51,893 nucleotides of DNA from a virus, in the IMG/VR virus record IMGVR_UViG_3300050019_000211, positions 1 to 51,893 of that record; one strand, given 5' to 3'. This document shows, piece after piece, positions 40,690 to 48,636 of this stretch. A program made the position numbers and the translations under genes. Numbering within the stretch: the stretch's first letter is position 1; each line of letters begins with the position of its first letter. Under the pieces are notes generated by a model. It saw only the letters and a list, made by a program, of their open reading frames with translations, ran no database searches and was not told where the DNA came from.

Positions 40690-40794
40690 ATGAAATTGAC
40701 ATTCAAACAAATCGCGCGCATTGCGGCGCGGCTGGGAATGAGCATTCCCGCCGTCCTGCTCCTGCTCGCCAAAATGAACGGTGGGGCACGATGA
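40690..40794 (+). CDS. Small helical protein
   Basis: This is a 34-residue protein (KLTFKQIARIAARLG...) with an amphipathic helix and a hydrophobic C-terminus. It overlaps the next gene start by ATGA. Its role is unknown. Confidence 0.5.
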   Translation: MKLTFKQIARIAARLGMSIPAVLLLLAKMNGGAR

Positions 40795-41381
40795 AAACCA
40801 ACCAAGCCAAAGTTTTGGAAGAACGGTTTTGGAACACCGTGGCGACCTGTTATGAAGTTGTGGGAACGGTCTCAAATCCATATTCGTGCAACCGGCAAAC
40901 CCCTTTTGCCGTCATCAAAAAAGCGCCAGGCGAAATGAAAACATTTTGCGGCGCTTTCAAACTCAAACGGGATGCAATCAAACACTGCAAAGAACTATTC
41001 TTTGCGGCAATGCACAACGCCAAAAGCGGAAAACCGCTTCCAGCCGCCGTGGGGAAATTGGACGCAAACCCGCTGCGGTTGCCATGGCGGGCTTTTGGCG
41101 GGATGGTGGACGGTTACGGCGTGGTGAACAGTGAAGGGCATACACAAATTGCGGCGGAAACATTAAACCGGGCGCAAGTGGATGCCATTCTCAACGGTGT
41201 TAATCACCGGGCGGACCTGCTGGCGGCATTGGAAAACTTCATTGCCACAGAAGCCGGTATGCCGACCACGTATCGGATGCCGTTGGCCGCCGAACAAGCC
41301 CGCGCCGCCATCGCCGCCGGCGTGGGGAAGTTTGCCGCGCTAAATGAATCAATGACCGCAACAGAACAGGGGGCCGCATGA
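40791..41381 (+). CDS. Hypothetical early protein
   Basis: This 196-residue protein starts at 40791 (KTNQAKVLEERFW). It has no recognised domain. It has predicted helices in its C-terminal half (RAQVDAILNGVNH, ARAAIAAG). It overlaps the ligase gene by ATGA. Confidence 0.55.
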   Translation: MKTNQAKVLEERFWNTVATCYEVVGTVSNPYSCNRQTPFAVIKKAPGEMKTFCGAFKLKRDAIKHCKELFFAAMHNAKSGKPLPAAVGKLDANPLRLPWRAFGGMVDGYGVVNSEGHTQIAAETLNRAQVDAILNGVNHRADLLAALENFIATEAGMPTTYRMPLAAEQARAAIAAGVGKFAALNESMTATEQGAA

Positions 41382-42232
41382 GAACTTTTCTTTTACTTTT
41401 CATGTTTGGGAACGCACAACAATGCGAGGAAACGGTTCAATGCAAATCCAAAACGGCGGCGGAAAAATACGCGCGACAAATCGCCAAGCAACGTGGACAT
41501 CGCTTTTTAGAAGCAAGGGAGGCCGTAGGCACGCCCTACGATGGCGACGTGGGGAAATTGGCCGAAGTGCTGCCGCATCCAACCAAGCAAATCGTCAACC
41601 TGGCGACAATGCGCAATTACAGCGCGCAGGATTATCTCATCCAGCGTAAATTCGACGGCGAACTGGCGCGCGTGAACATCGCCGGCGCCGTCATCCTGGC
41701 CGAATTCATGCGCACCCCTATCAGCGGACACCACTATTCCAAGGCTGACTTTGAAATGTTCGCCCGTTTTCAAAGTGGCTGGTGGGCGGCGCTGACGGTT
41801 GCGGAATGGCGTGGGGAAAACGTGCTGCATTTGAGCACACGCGAACGCTGGGCGCTGCTGGACGCCGTCTGCAAGGACTTTACGCCAGACATCATCCTGG
41901 CCGAAGTGGTTACAGATGTTGACAAGTGTATGCAATATGGAGCGGAAGGCATTTGCGCGCACGACTGGAACGCGCCGTGGGGAACCATGCTGTGCTGCAA
42001 AGTGAACACAATTTACGAGTGCATCACCGGGCCGACAGGTTCAACCCAAAGCGTCGAGGTTTTTGATGCGGACACGGGCGCGGCGCGCGGGCGCGTGAAG
42101 CTTGGCGGGGGGAAATGTGACAAAATCAATGCCAGCGGCGGAAGCCGCATCCGCGTCGAAGGTTTGGGTCTGACCGACGACGGCAAGATCCGCGAACCAC
42201 GGCCGTGCAGGGAATGGTTTCTGAAAAGCTGA
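41378..42232 (+). CDS. ATP-dependent DNA ligase-like protein
   Basis: This 284-residue protein has KFDGE (Lys91) as the nucleotide-binding motif I, then ILAEV, EGI (Glu190) and CCKV (Lys208) as motifs III, IV and V of the nucleotidyltransferase superfamily. A small N-terminal domain precedes motif I. It is shorter than standard ligases, so a minimal phage ligase or related capping-type enzyme is likely. It seals nicks in phage DNA. Confidence 0.7.
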   Translation: MRTFLLLFMFGNAQQCEETVQCKSKTAAEKYARQIAKQRGHRFLEAREAVGTPYDGDVGKLAEVLPHPTKQIVNLATMRNYSAQDYLIQRKFDGELARVNIAGAVILAEFMRTPISGHHYSKADFEMFARFQSGWWAALTVAEWRGENVLHLSTRERWALLDAVCKDFTPDIILAEVVTDVDKCMQYGAEGICAHDWNAPWGTMLCCKVNTIYECITGPTGSTQSVEVFDADTGAARGRVKLGGGKCDKINASGGSRIRVEGLGLTDDGKIREPRPCREWFLKS

Positions 42233-42258
42233 AAAGCTGAAAAGCTGAAAAGCTGAAA
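42221..42258. repeat. 8-base tandem repeat CTGAAAAG
   Basis: CTGAAAAG repeats four times plus one near-copy, starting in the last codons of the ligase-like gene. Confidence 0.85.
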
Positions 42259-42293
42259 AAGAATTTGGGGCATTGCGGAGAAAACCGCTGAAT

Positions 42294-42335
42294 AGACTGT
42301 GGACTGTGGACTGTGGACTGAAAACTGTGGACTTT
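42294..42335. repeat. GACTGTG tandem repeats
   Basis: GACTGTG repeats 3.7 times with an extra half unit after an AAA interruption. Same unit as at 26725-26758. Confidence 0.85.
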
Positions 42336-42337
42336 TT

Positions 42338-42673
42338 ATGAGCTGGCAAAACCTCAACCTGGTGGGTGAAAAACTGTTCGAGGAACTGCCGGCGGGGGTG
42401 GACCCGGCCACGGCGCGGATCATCTTCAAGCTGATGGAGGCGCAACTGCTGCGCGAACAAATCGGAGGTGACGCCCGGCTGGCGGACGAACTGTTGAAAT
42501 CATTGCGTGGGGAATTTGAACCCGGAGGCGTGGCCATCATATTGCGCGCGGCCGAGCGGGCGGCACGCCGTGGGGAAAAGCGGCAACGCACCGTGGGGAA
42601 CCGGCAATCTGCCGGGGGACATGGCGGTGGAAAACAACAATCCAGCAATCCAGTAATCCATCAATCCGTCTAA
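42338..42673 (+). CDS. Hypothetical protein with repeat-derived tail
   Basis: This is a 111-residue helical protein (LNLVGEKLFEELPAGVDPAT...). Its last 20 or so residues (SSNPVIHQS) are encoded by an imperfect AATCC-type repeat at 42637-42668. It is the last gene of the rightward operon. The start at 42338 follows the GACTGTG repeat. Confidence 0.5.
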   Translation: MSWQNLNLVGEKLFEELPAGVDPATARIIFKLMEAQLLREQIGGDARLADELLKSLRGEFEPGGVAIILRAAERAARRGEKRQRTVGNRQSAGGHGGGKQQSSNPVIHQSV

Positions 42674-42681
42674 ACAAAAGG

Positions 42682-42705
42682 CCACTCCAATTGATGCTGG
42701 AGTGG
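42682..42705. terminator. Bidirectional terminator
   Basis: An eight-base stem CCACTCCA / TGGAGTGG is followed by T-rich sequence on both strands (TTTGTTT right, CTTTTGTTT left). It separates the rightward operon from leftward genes. Confidence 0.75.
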
Positions 42706-42725
42706 TTTGTTTGGAACTCCAAAAA

Positions 42726-42821
42726 TTACTTTGAAGGCTTCGGGGTGGGGATCGGAGCGGGAACCGGCTTCGGCGCTGGCGCCGGATTCGGAATGTTTGT
42801 ATTTTTATTCATAGACTTCAT
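42726..42821 (-). CDS. Small proline-rich peptide
   Basis: This 31-residue frame (KSMNKNTNIPNPAPAPKP...) is made of Pro/Ala/Lys repeats. Promoter or ribosome site is not clear. It may be real or a by-product of repeats. Confidence 0.3.
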   Translation of the reverse strand: MKSMNKNTNIPNPAPAPKPVPAPIPTPKPSK

Positions 42822-42899
42822 AATAGTTTTAAGTCAACTTTTTTTATATGCAAGGTGTAATCATTGCGGCGATGAGAAACCTTGGACTTCGGAATTATT

Positions 42900-44939
42900 T
42901 TATTGAACCGGCAGCGGATTTGCTACTTCCGCTTCCTGCGTCTTGAGGGGGAAAGTCACAATGCCTTGATGCCGCAACGCGACTTTGGTGTGGCCGAATA
43001 TCTCGCCGCTCAGGTCCAGCCATCGCTGGCAGAAATACCAGTCCTCGCTCAAATAGCGGCCTTCATCAGTCTGGTCCGGCTCCAGCTTCCCATTGGTGGC
43101 CAACCGCAAGGTTCTATAAACGCCCATGCTCCAGAAATCGTGCGCGATGGCGCGGTTGCCGTAATCCTCCCGGAACCGCAGTTCGGGATATGCCACAATC
43201 ATCTTTTCAAACACTTCGCGCTTGACGCACAGGAAACCCGTGCCGATGTATTTCAACGGCTGCAACGCATCCCCGCGCATCGGTGGGGACGGGATGAGCG
43301 GGTTCACCACCCATTCCAGACGGCCCTCCTGTTTCTTGGGGTAAAACCCGCCGACGATGGGCTGGTCCGCCAGCAACAATTCTTTGACGTGCTCGACGCT
43401 GAAAATCAAATCGCTATCCATGAACAGCAGGTGTGTGCAGTCCGATTTCAGGAATTCCGCCGTCAACACGTTGCGCGTGCGGCCCACGCCGTCACCGCTG
43501 CCGACGTGCGGCTCGATGTGGCACGGTTTCCGCGCCTGCAATTCCATCAGGCAGCGCACAAATGCCATCGTCGGGTGCCCGTAAATCGGCAGGCCGATGA
43601 ATAGTTTGACGCGCTTCAGGCGGGGATCGTAATGCTCGTTCCGCAGGTTTTCGGCGCGAATGGAAATGGTCTTGCCATCCGGCGTGTTGCCGGAAAGCTC
43701 CGTGTCACCGGGGATTCGCACACGGCATTCAAGCTGCGCCAGCAGGCTTTTGCGGGCGAACTTGAGCAGGCCAAAATTGAAATCGCGGTGGTCGGGGATA
43801 TGCTGGATTTCAACCAGATCCGCCGCGGTCGCCAGCTTGCGGATGGCGTCCAAGTCGGCGCGGCGATGATATTCGCAGACGAGCGCCTGCGTCTTGAATA
43901 GGTCAAGATTTTCGAGGATTTCAACCTCGCAACCTTCTGTGTCAATCTTCACCAGTTCGCATGGAGGAAGTGTTCTGGCTGAAATACAATGAACCTCCAT
44001 TTTCTTTTCGGTTTGGCGCCCGCTAACCTTGTGAAAACTGCAAGTGACATCCTTATCGCCGATAAAAATACCTTCCGTGCCATCAAAAGACCTCACGGCA
44101 GCGATCTCAAGCGTCGCCTCTGGGCAATTCCTTAAAAATTGAGCGGCGGATTGAGGCATCGGTTCGTAGGCATAAATCCTGGCCGCCGGCCATTTATCGC
44201 GGCAGCGCATTGAATAGCAGCCGATGTTCGCGCCGATGTCGAGTATGGTTGCCGGGGTGAAGTCGAAAGGGATGTCGTATTGCTTCACCTCGTCGTGCCG
44301 CCATTGGCTGATGACGGTGCGCGTGCCGGGGATGGCGAACTTCATTGTCCCGCGATTAAGACATGACTTTTCAAAATGAAACATTTTCAGGCCCTTCGCC
44401 TCAAGCAATGAGCAGATGGGGACGCAATCCAAATCCCGGTGATATTCCAGCACTACGGCTTTGGTTGCCGACAGGTCAAGCCCCTGCAAAATCTCAAGTT
44501 CGCAGCCTTCCGTGTCAATCTTCACAAACTCAGCGCTGGAAATTGCGCCCGGATGTATGCAATCAACAGTCACCGTCTCCGGCAATTGTTCGCCAATGTC
44601 GTATGCGGAGCACGCGCCGGAATTGGTGGCGCTCATGTGGATTTTTAGAGTCTCGGAATTTGAAACCGCCTGGAGATGGAATTGCACGCGCGAATTTCCG
44701 GTGTGATTCAAGGCAAAGATTTCCGCGTTGTTCGGCACCGGCTCATAAGCTTCAATCTTGCATTCCGGCCACCGCTCCAAGGCCCAGGCCGTGAATGCGC
44801 CCTCGTTCGCGCCGATGTCCAGAACAGTTTTGGGGGCGGCAATCAGGTCGCATTCGTAGCAGCCGCCAAAAACCTCCTCAAAGGAATCATTCGTGCGCGT
44901 GAAGTTTTTGAATTGTGTGCGGGGGTGTGGGTTTTTCAT
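42900..44939 (-). CDS. Tandem FkbM methyltransferase-glycosyltransferase fusion
   Basis: This 679-residue protein has two FkbM-type SAM methyltransferase domains (LDIGANEGA at about 41-48 and LDIGANIGC at 233-241, each followed by KIDTEGCE at about 140-147 and 331-338) and a C-terminal GT-A-like glycosyltransferase domain with the DSD motif (508-510). FkbM enzymes methylate sugars or acids at oxygen; the glycosyltransferase adds a sugar. The neighbourhood of capsid genes suggests modification of the virion or host surface. The start at 44939 (MKNPHPRT) is chosen because upstream sequence forms an RNA-like structure. Confidence 0.75.
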   Translation of the reverse strand: MKNPHPRTQFKNFTRTNDSFEEVFGGCYECDLIAAPKTVLDIGANEGAFTAWALERWPECKIEAYEPVPNNAEIFALNHTGNSRVQFHLQAVSNSETLKIHMSATNSGACSAYDIGEQLPETVTVDCIHPGAISSAEFVKIDTEGCELEILQGLDLSATKAVVLEYHRDLDCVPICSLLEAKGLKMFHFEKSCLNRGTMKFAIPGTRTVISQWRHDEVKQYDIPFDFTPATILDIGANIGCYSMRCRDKWPAARIYAYEPMPQSAAQFLRNCPEATLEIAAVRSFDGTEGIFIGDKDVTCSFHKVSGRQTEKKMEVHCISARTLPPCELVKIDTEGCEVEILENLDLFKTQALVCEYHRRADLDAIRKLATAADLVEIQHIPDHRDFNFGLLKFARKSLLAQLECRVRIPGDTELSGNTPDGKTISIRAENLRNEHYDPRLKRVKLFIGLPIYGHPTMAFVRCLMELQARKPCHIEPHVGSGDGVGRTRNVLTAEFLKSDCTHLLFMDSDLIFSVEHVKELLLADQPIVGGFYPKKQEGRLEWVVNPLIPSPPMRGDALQPLKYIGTGFLCVKREVFEKMIVAYPELRFREDYGNRAIAHDFWSMGVYRTLRLATNGKLEPDQTDEGRYLSEDWYFCQRWLDLSGEIFGHTKVALRHQGIVTFPLKTQEAEVANPLPVQ

Positions 44940-44950
44940 GGTGAAAAAGC

Positions 44951-45038
44951 CCTGCCGACGAAAGCCAAACCAGTGAGTTGTGACGCCCGGCAAGTTCGGG
45001 CATTCCGCCGGCAGGAGAATTGGTTATCGGGCGTCACA
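44951..45038 (-). promoter_or_regulatory. Pseudoknot-like leader of FkbM fusion gene
   Basis: On the minus-strand RNA an 11-base stem (TGTGACGCCCG at 45038-45028 with CGGGCGTCACA at 44989-44979) encloses a loop with CCTGCCG, which can pair with CGGCAGG at 44957-44951 to form a pseudoknot. A competing hairpin GCCCG / CGGGC uses part of the first stem. The second pairing covers sequence about 12 bases before the ATG, so it could control translation. It may be a cis-regulatory RNA. Confidence 0.55.
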
Positions 45039-45057
45039 CTAACCGCGCGCAGTCAAA

Positions 45058-45624
45058 TCAATCAAACTCTGGCAATGTCAACACCCTGGTCGCTTTCAGC
45101 CGGATGCCGGCAATCACATTTGTTTGAAAACCGGCGGAAGCGCCGTTCAGGAACACAAACGCCAGCCGGTCAAGCCCGGTCAAATCAAGATTTGTAACCA
45201 CCGTGTAAGTCGCCGTGTCATTCGGGGCGGCATTGGTGGTGGTGAAATTCCATCGCGGTGTGGTGTCCCATACGGCGCCCTTGCTGGCCGAGCCAAAGAT
45301 TTGCACCCCAAAAACTTCGTTGGTTGAGCCGGCCACACCCACCGATTGAAATGTAAATCCGCATTTGTCGAAATCCATGCACTTCACCACGATGTTCGAT
45401 GCCGTGATGGTTATGGCCGATGATGGAGATCCCCATTGATTCGTAACCGTGCCGGACAGCAGCACAATCCGGTTTGTCGTTCCCGCCGGCAGCGTGGCCG
45501 TCAGGTCGTTCGTCGCGGTGTCAACCAGGTTGAACAGGTTGTAATACCGCGCCACCTGTGCCGGGGCCGGTTGAACCGCCAAGGCGCAAAGAACACCAAG
45601 GCAAAGAAGATATTTCATTCTCAT
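45058..45624 (-). CDS. Secreted protein of head region
   Basis: This 188-residue protein starts at 45624 (or at the second Met, 45618) with a signal peptide (YLLCLGVLCALAVQPAPAQ). The mature part is Thr/Asn-rich with beta-like segments and two Cys. The role is unknown; a secreted virion-associated or periplasmic protein is possible. Confidence 0.55.
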   Translation of the reverse strand: MRMKYLLCLGVLCALAVQPAPAQVARYYNLFNLVDTATNDLTATLPAGTTNRIVLLSGTVTNQWGSPSSAITITASNIVVKCMDFDKCGFTFQSVGVAGSTNEVFGVQIFGSASKGAVWDTTPRWNFTTTNAAPNDTATYTVVTNLDLTGLDRLAFVFLNGASAGFQTNVIAGIRLKATRVLTLPEFD

Positions 45625-45641
45625 AATCGTAAAATTCAAAA

Positions 45642-45669
45642 CGCGGCGCGGTGACAACTCCGCGCCGCG
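45642..45669 (-). terminator. Intrinsic terminator after decoration gene
   Basis: A perfect ten-base stem CGCGGCGCGG / CCGCGCCGCG with an 8-base loop is followed, on the minus strand, by TTTTGAATTTT. It lies just downstream of the gene at 45698. Confidence 0.75.
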
Positions 45670-45697
45670 AGAAACGGAACCAAAACAAACCCAAAAC

Positions 45698-46135
45698 TTA
45701 AAACGCCAGAGCAAACGTGACGTTGGCCGTATTGGCCGCGTTGGAGCCGCCTGCGCCCTGGGCAATCTGCAAACGGACATACCGCAGCAACGCCGTAGGC
45801 GGGACTGCAAAAACAATGTTGGTCGCGGGATAGGTGGCGCCGTTGCTGGCAATGCTGGTCAAAGCTTGTCCGGGCACATTCACCATGTTCGCCGTGTTGG
45901 CCGGCTCCGCGCTGTGCTGCATGATGCAGTTGATGGCCGCCGCGTTGCCGTTGTTGGCCGTGGCCGCATCCGTGAACGCCACGAAATTGACCTGGTCCAG
46001 CGATGCAAACGGCTTGACCACCTCCAGGTCAATGATGTTGGTGTTGGCCGTGGCGCTGATGATCGGCAGCGCCAGGGTGACGCTTTTTTGCGCGTCGAGC
46101 TGGCGGCGGGGTGATTCTTGGGATTGCAATGCCAT
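45698..46135 (-). CDS. Probable head decoration protein
   Basis: This 145-residue protein is Ala/Asn/Thr-rich and beta-like (ATANTNIIDLEVVKPF, VPPTALLRYVRLQI). It is placed near the major capsid gene and followed by a strong terminator, as for an abundant small capsid protein. Confidence 0.5.
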   Translation of the reverse strand: MALQSQESPRRQLDAQKSVTLALPIISATANTNIIDLEVVKPFASLDQVNFVAFTDAATANNGNAAAINCIMQHSAEPANTANMVNVPGQALTSIASNGATYPATNIVFAVPPTALLRYVRLQIAQGAGGSNAANTANVTFALAF

Positions 46136-46170
46136 ATTTTTGTTTGGTTAAATTTTTTGTCCGATGCGAA

Positions 46171-46632
46171 TTATTCCTCCGGCGTGAAACCTTCGGCCAG
46201 CAGCAATGCGGCCACGATGTCCGATTTGCTGGCATTCGGGGCGAGCCGGATCTGGTTCTCGTCGCCCGACGTGGTGTTGAACGTGGCCACTTCCGCCAGC
46301 AATTCATCCTTGGTCTTGCCGTTCAACAGATCCTTCTGGTCGGAAAGTTTTTGGTCGGCAGCTTTAGTAAGTCTTTTGTCGGCCGCTTTCTCGGCGGCAA
46401 CATCCGCGCGCGTGAAATGTCCCGGCTTGGGCACGTCGGAGACCGTGCAGTTCCGCACGACAATCAAGTCCGCCGGCTTCGACACGCCATCGCGGTCTTT
46501 TTCCGTTGTCCCATTCGGGATGCCGATGTTCACGGTGCCGTCTTCGTTCTCGGTGAGAATGGTGAACCGCTTCGGCTCCGCGTGGGGAGAATGATAAAAG
46601 CCGGTTGCTTTGCCTGTTTCGTTTTTAGCCAT
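46171..46632 (-). CDS. Head-region hypothetical protein
   Basis: This 153-residue protein (start 46632, AKNETGKATGF) has a beta-like N-terminal half and a Lys/Asp-rich C-terminal half that ends in a SAP-like helix pair (SKSDIVAALLLAEGF). It follows the major capsid gene. It may be a minor capsid or head-completion protein. Confidence 0.5.
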   Translation of the reverse strand: MAKNETGKATGFYHSPHAEPKRFTILTENEDGTVNIGIPNGTTEKDRDGVSKPADLIVVRNCTVSDVPKPGHFTRADVAAEKAADKRLTKAADQKLSDQKDLLNGKTKDELLAEVATFNTTSGDENQIRLAPNASKSDIVAALLLAEGFTPEE

Positions 46633-46667
46633 AAAGTTGATTTGTTGTTTTTTAATTTTTGGCCGGC

Positions 46668-47714
46668 TTATGCCACGACTGCTTCCGTGTTCACGATGCT
46701 GTTGGTCAGCACAATCGGGATGCCGTTCGATTGCGGATTCATGCTCGTCGGATATTGCAGCGGGGTGGCCGCGGTGATGGCCGTGCCGCCGGAAGCCGCT
46801 ATCGGCGTGCGGCTGGCTTGCAGACTGAGCCATGCCTGCGGGTTCATCATGATCTTCAGGCCGGGGCCAAAAGGCTTCGGGCCGCCGGTGTTGTAATTGG
46901 CCAGGGCTTCCGCCTGCATGGTCAACGGCAGCCAGGAAAGCACTTTCGCAATAAATGCGTCCGTGCAGGGCTTGCTGTCCGTGCCCCAGTTGATGTTCGC
47001 CAGCCGGGCAACCGAGAGCGGGTGGTTGATGGCGAAGCCGAGCCAGCCCTGGATGTTGTTCACCAGCGCCGTGAGCGGCTTGCTGTTCGCGCCGAGCACC
47101 TGTTGAAGCCGCCATTCGGGCATCATGGTCAGCCCGCGATTTTTGCCGAAAATGAAGTGCGCGCCACGGATATTTTCCCAAATGAAATAGGCCGAGGTCT
47201 GGACGGTGGAACTTGATCCGCCGGCACTCACGCAAACCGGCGTGGTGTTGGTGGCCGGATTCAGAGAGCCGAGAAACGGCGCCATGCCGCCAAAACCGTT
47301 GGCATCGTTGGAGGTTCCGTAATAAAGCTGCGCGCCGGCGGTGATATACACGCCTTGAATCACGCCGGAAGCCTCGTCGAAAAGAGGATCGCCGATGTCC
47401 GACTGCGGCCCCTCGCCGGGTGCGGCAGCGTCCACGACGGCGCTGTCCGCCTGGATTTGCGCGTCAATGATGGAACATTCGTGCAGGGAATCCCGGTAAA
47501 GACCCTTTACCGTGTCCGAGCCGTTATTCGCCTGGCGGAACGCAACCGTCGGGAGCGAGCGATGGATGGTCTTGTATTGTGTGCCGACAATGGGGCGGCC
47601 CATGATCGCGCCGAGTTCCGGCGCGTAGATGATGGTATCTTCGAGCAGGCCGATTTCCTGGTCGCCGCCTTTGCGTTTGGTGATGTCCAGCAGTGAAATG
47701 AGTGCGTTTGACAT
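46668..47714 (-). CDS. Major capsid protein
   Basis: This 348-residue protein lies between scaffold-like and head genes. It has patterns found in phage major capsid proteins (RDSLHECSIIDAQIQ, FGKNRGLTMMPEWRLQ, KIMMNPQAW). Position, length and composition support the call. Confidence 0.8.
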   Translation of the reverse strand: MSNALISLLDITKRKGGDQEIGLLEDTIIYAPELGAIMGRPIVGTQYKTIHRSLPTVAFRQANNGSDTVKGLYRDSLHECSIIDAQIQADSAVVDAAAPGEGPQSDIGDPLFDEASGVIQGVYITAGAQLYYGTSNDANGFGGMAPFLGSLNPATNTTPVCVSAGGSSSTVQTSAYFIWENIRGAHFIFGKNRGLTMMPEWRLQQVLGANSKPLTALVNNIQGWLGFAINHPLSVARLANINWGTDSKPCTDAFIAKVLSWLPLTMQAEALANYNTGGPKPFGPGLKIMMNPQAWLSLQASRTPIAASGGTAITAATPLQYPTSMNPQSNGIPIVLTNSIVNTEAVVA

Positions 47715-47745
47715 AAATTTGTTTTAGAGATTCGTGGTCGGTTGA

Positions 47746-48486
47746 TTATTGCTTGACGGCGACGGCGGCGCTGAACCGGGCGCGACCGGTTTTTTCAGTT
47801 TTGGCGGCAGTGGCCGTTCCAGCACCAGCACTGGGCAGGTCGGCCAAAGAGACTTGCGTGCGCTGCACGGCGGCATTCACCGCGCCGCCAATGGCCTTGA
47901 GCTTGTCGGCCACGGGGATGCGTTCGGCGGCGGCCTGTTTTTCAGCCGCAGTTGCGGTGGACGGAAGCAGGCCGCCCTTTTCATCGCGCAAATCGGAGAG
48001 GCAGTTGAAAGTGAGTGCCTGGCGGGAAACTTCGGCGTTCACGGCGTTCAATTGGCCGGCTACGCGACCAGCTTCGGCGGCGGCGGAATTGCGCAATTCG
48101 GTAAGTTGGGCGTTTTCGGCCGTCAACCGTGTGACATTGGCTTGTGCGACGGAAAGATTGGTTTCCAATGTGGATTTTTCCTGCGTGATTGTGCCAAGAC
48201 TGGCCTTGGCAACGGCCAGGGCGGATTCGGATTTTTCCAGTTGCGCCGTGATTTGGCCGTTCAACGTGGCAAGTTCAACATCATCATTCGATTTTGCGCC
48301 CGCCTTCATCACACTGGCGTATGCGTTGATGCGGGCATCAAGGGGAACATCCGACGCCGGCTTGTCCGCGCCGTCAATTTTGATTGAAGTGATGTTGGCC
48401 GCGGTCAGAAGCGGATTGATGGCTTCATCGGCGGCGGAAAGTTCCGCCGTCAGTTTCGGAGCATTCCAAGATTGTTTGCGTGCCAT
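47746..48486 (-). CDS. Scaffold-like protein
   Basis: This 246-residue protein is dominated by a long helical coiled coil (QLEKSESALAVAKASLG, NVTRLTAENAQL) and a basic C-terminal tail, typical of phage scaffold proteins. It precedes the major capsid gene. Confidence 0.65.
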   Translation of the reverse strand: MARKQSWNAPKLTAELSAADEAINPLLTAANITSIKIDGADKPASDVPLDARINAYASVMKAGAKSNDDVELATLNGQITAQLEKSESALAVAKASLGTITQEKSTLETNLSVAQANVTRLTAENAQLTELRNSAAAEAGRVAGQLNAVNAEVSRQALTFNCLSDLRDEKGGLLPSTATAAEKQAAAERIPVADKLKAIGGAVNAAVQRTQVSLADLPSAGAGTATAAKTEKTGRARFSAAVAVKQ

Positions 48487-48636
48487 AAAATTTTATTCTT
48501 TGAATTGCAATTGCGGTTGTTCCGCGCTTAACAAGCTTCTCAAGTCAACCCGCCGGCGCCTCTGGCTATGGCGAGGCAGGCCGCGACAGGTAGCGGAGGC
48601 CCGTGAGATGGCCGCAACGGGAAGTGGAAAACGCAG
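48487..48636. other. Intergenic spacer between protease and scaffold genes
   Basis: This 150-base stretch contains no gene I can support. A GCCTC / GAGGC hairpin is present, and TTGACT on the minus strand could be a -35 box, but a matching -10 box is not clear. Confidence 0.3.

Larger units (their letters stand above)
41048..42600 (+). repeat. Cluster of CGTGGGGAA 9-mers
   Basis: The exact 9-mer CGTGGGGAA begins at 41048, 41321, 41548, 41810, 41976, 42506, 42569 and 42592, all on the plus strand. Eight copies in 1.55 kb are far above chance for a 9-mer. I did not notice another exact copy elsewhere in the window. Confidence 0.8.

Noticed and set aside
42691-42906. Plus-strand 71-residue frame rich in Gly/Ala/Phe
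   Set aside because: It is the reverse of a Pro-rich repeat and starts in a terminator hairpin.
46633-47235. Long upstream extension of the gene at 46171
   Set aside because: It runs antiframe through the major capsid gene; the start at 46632 right after that gene is better.
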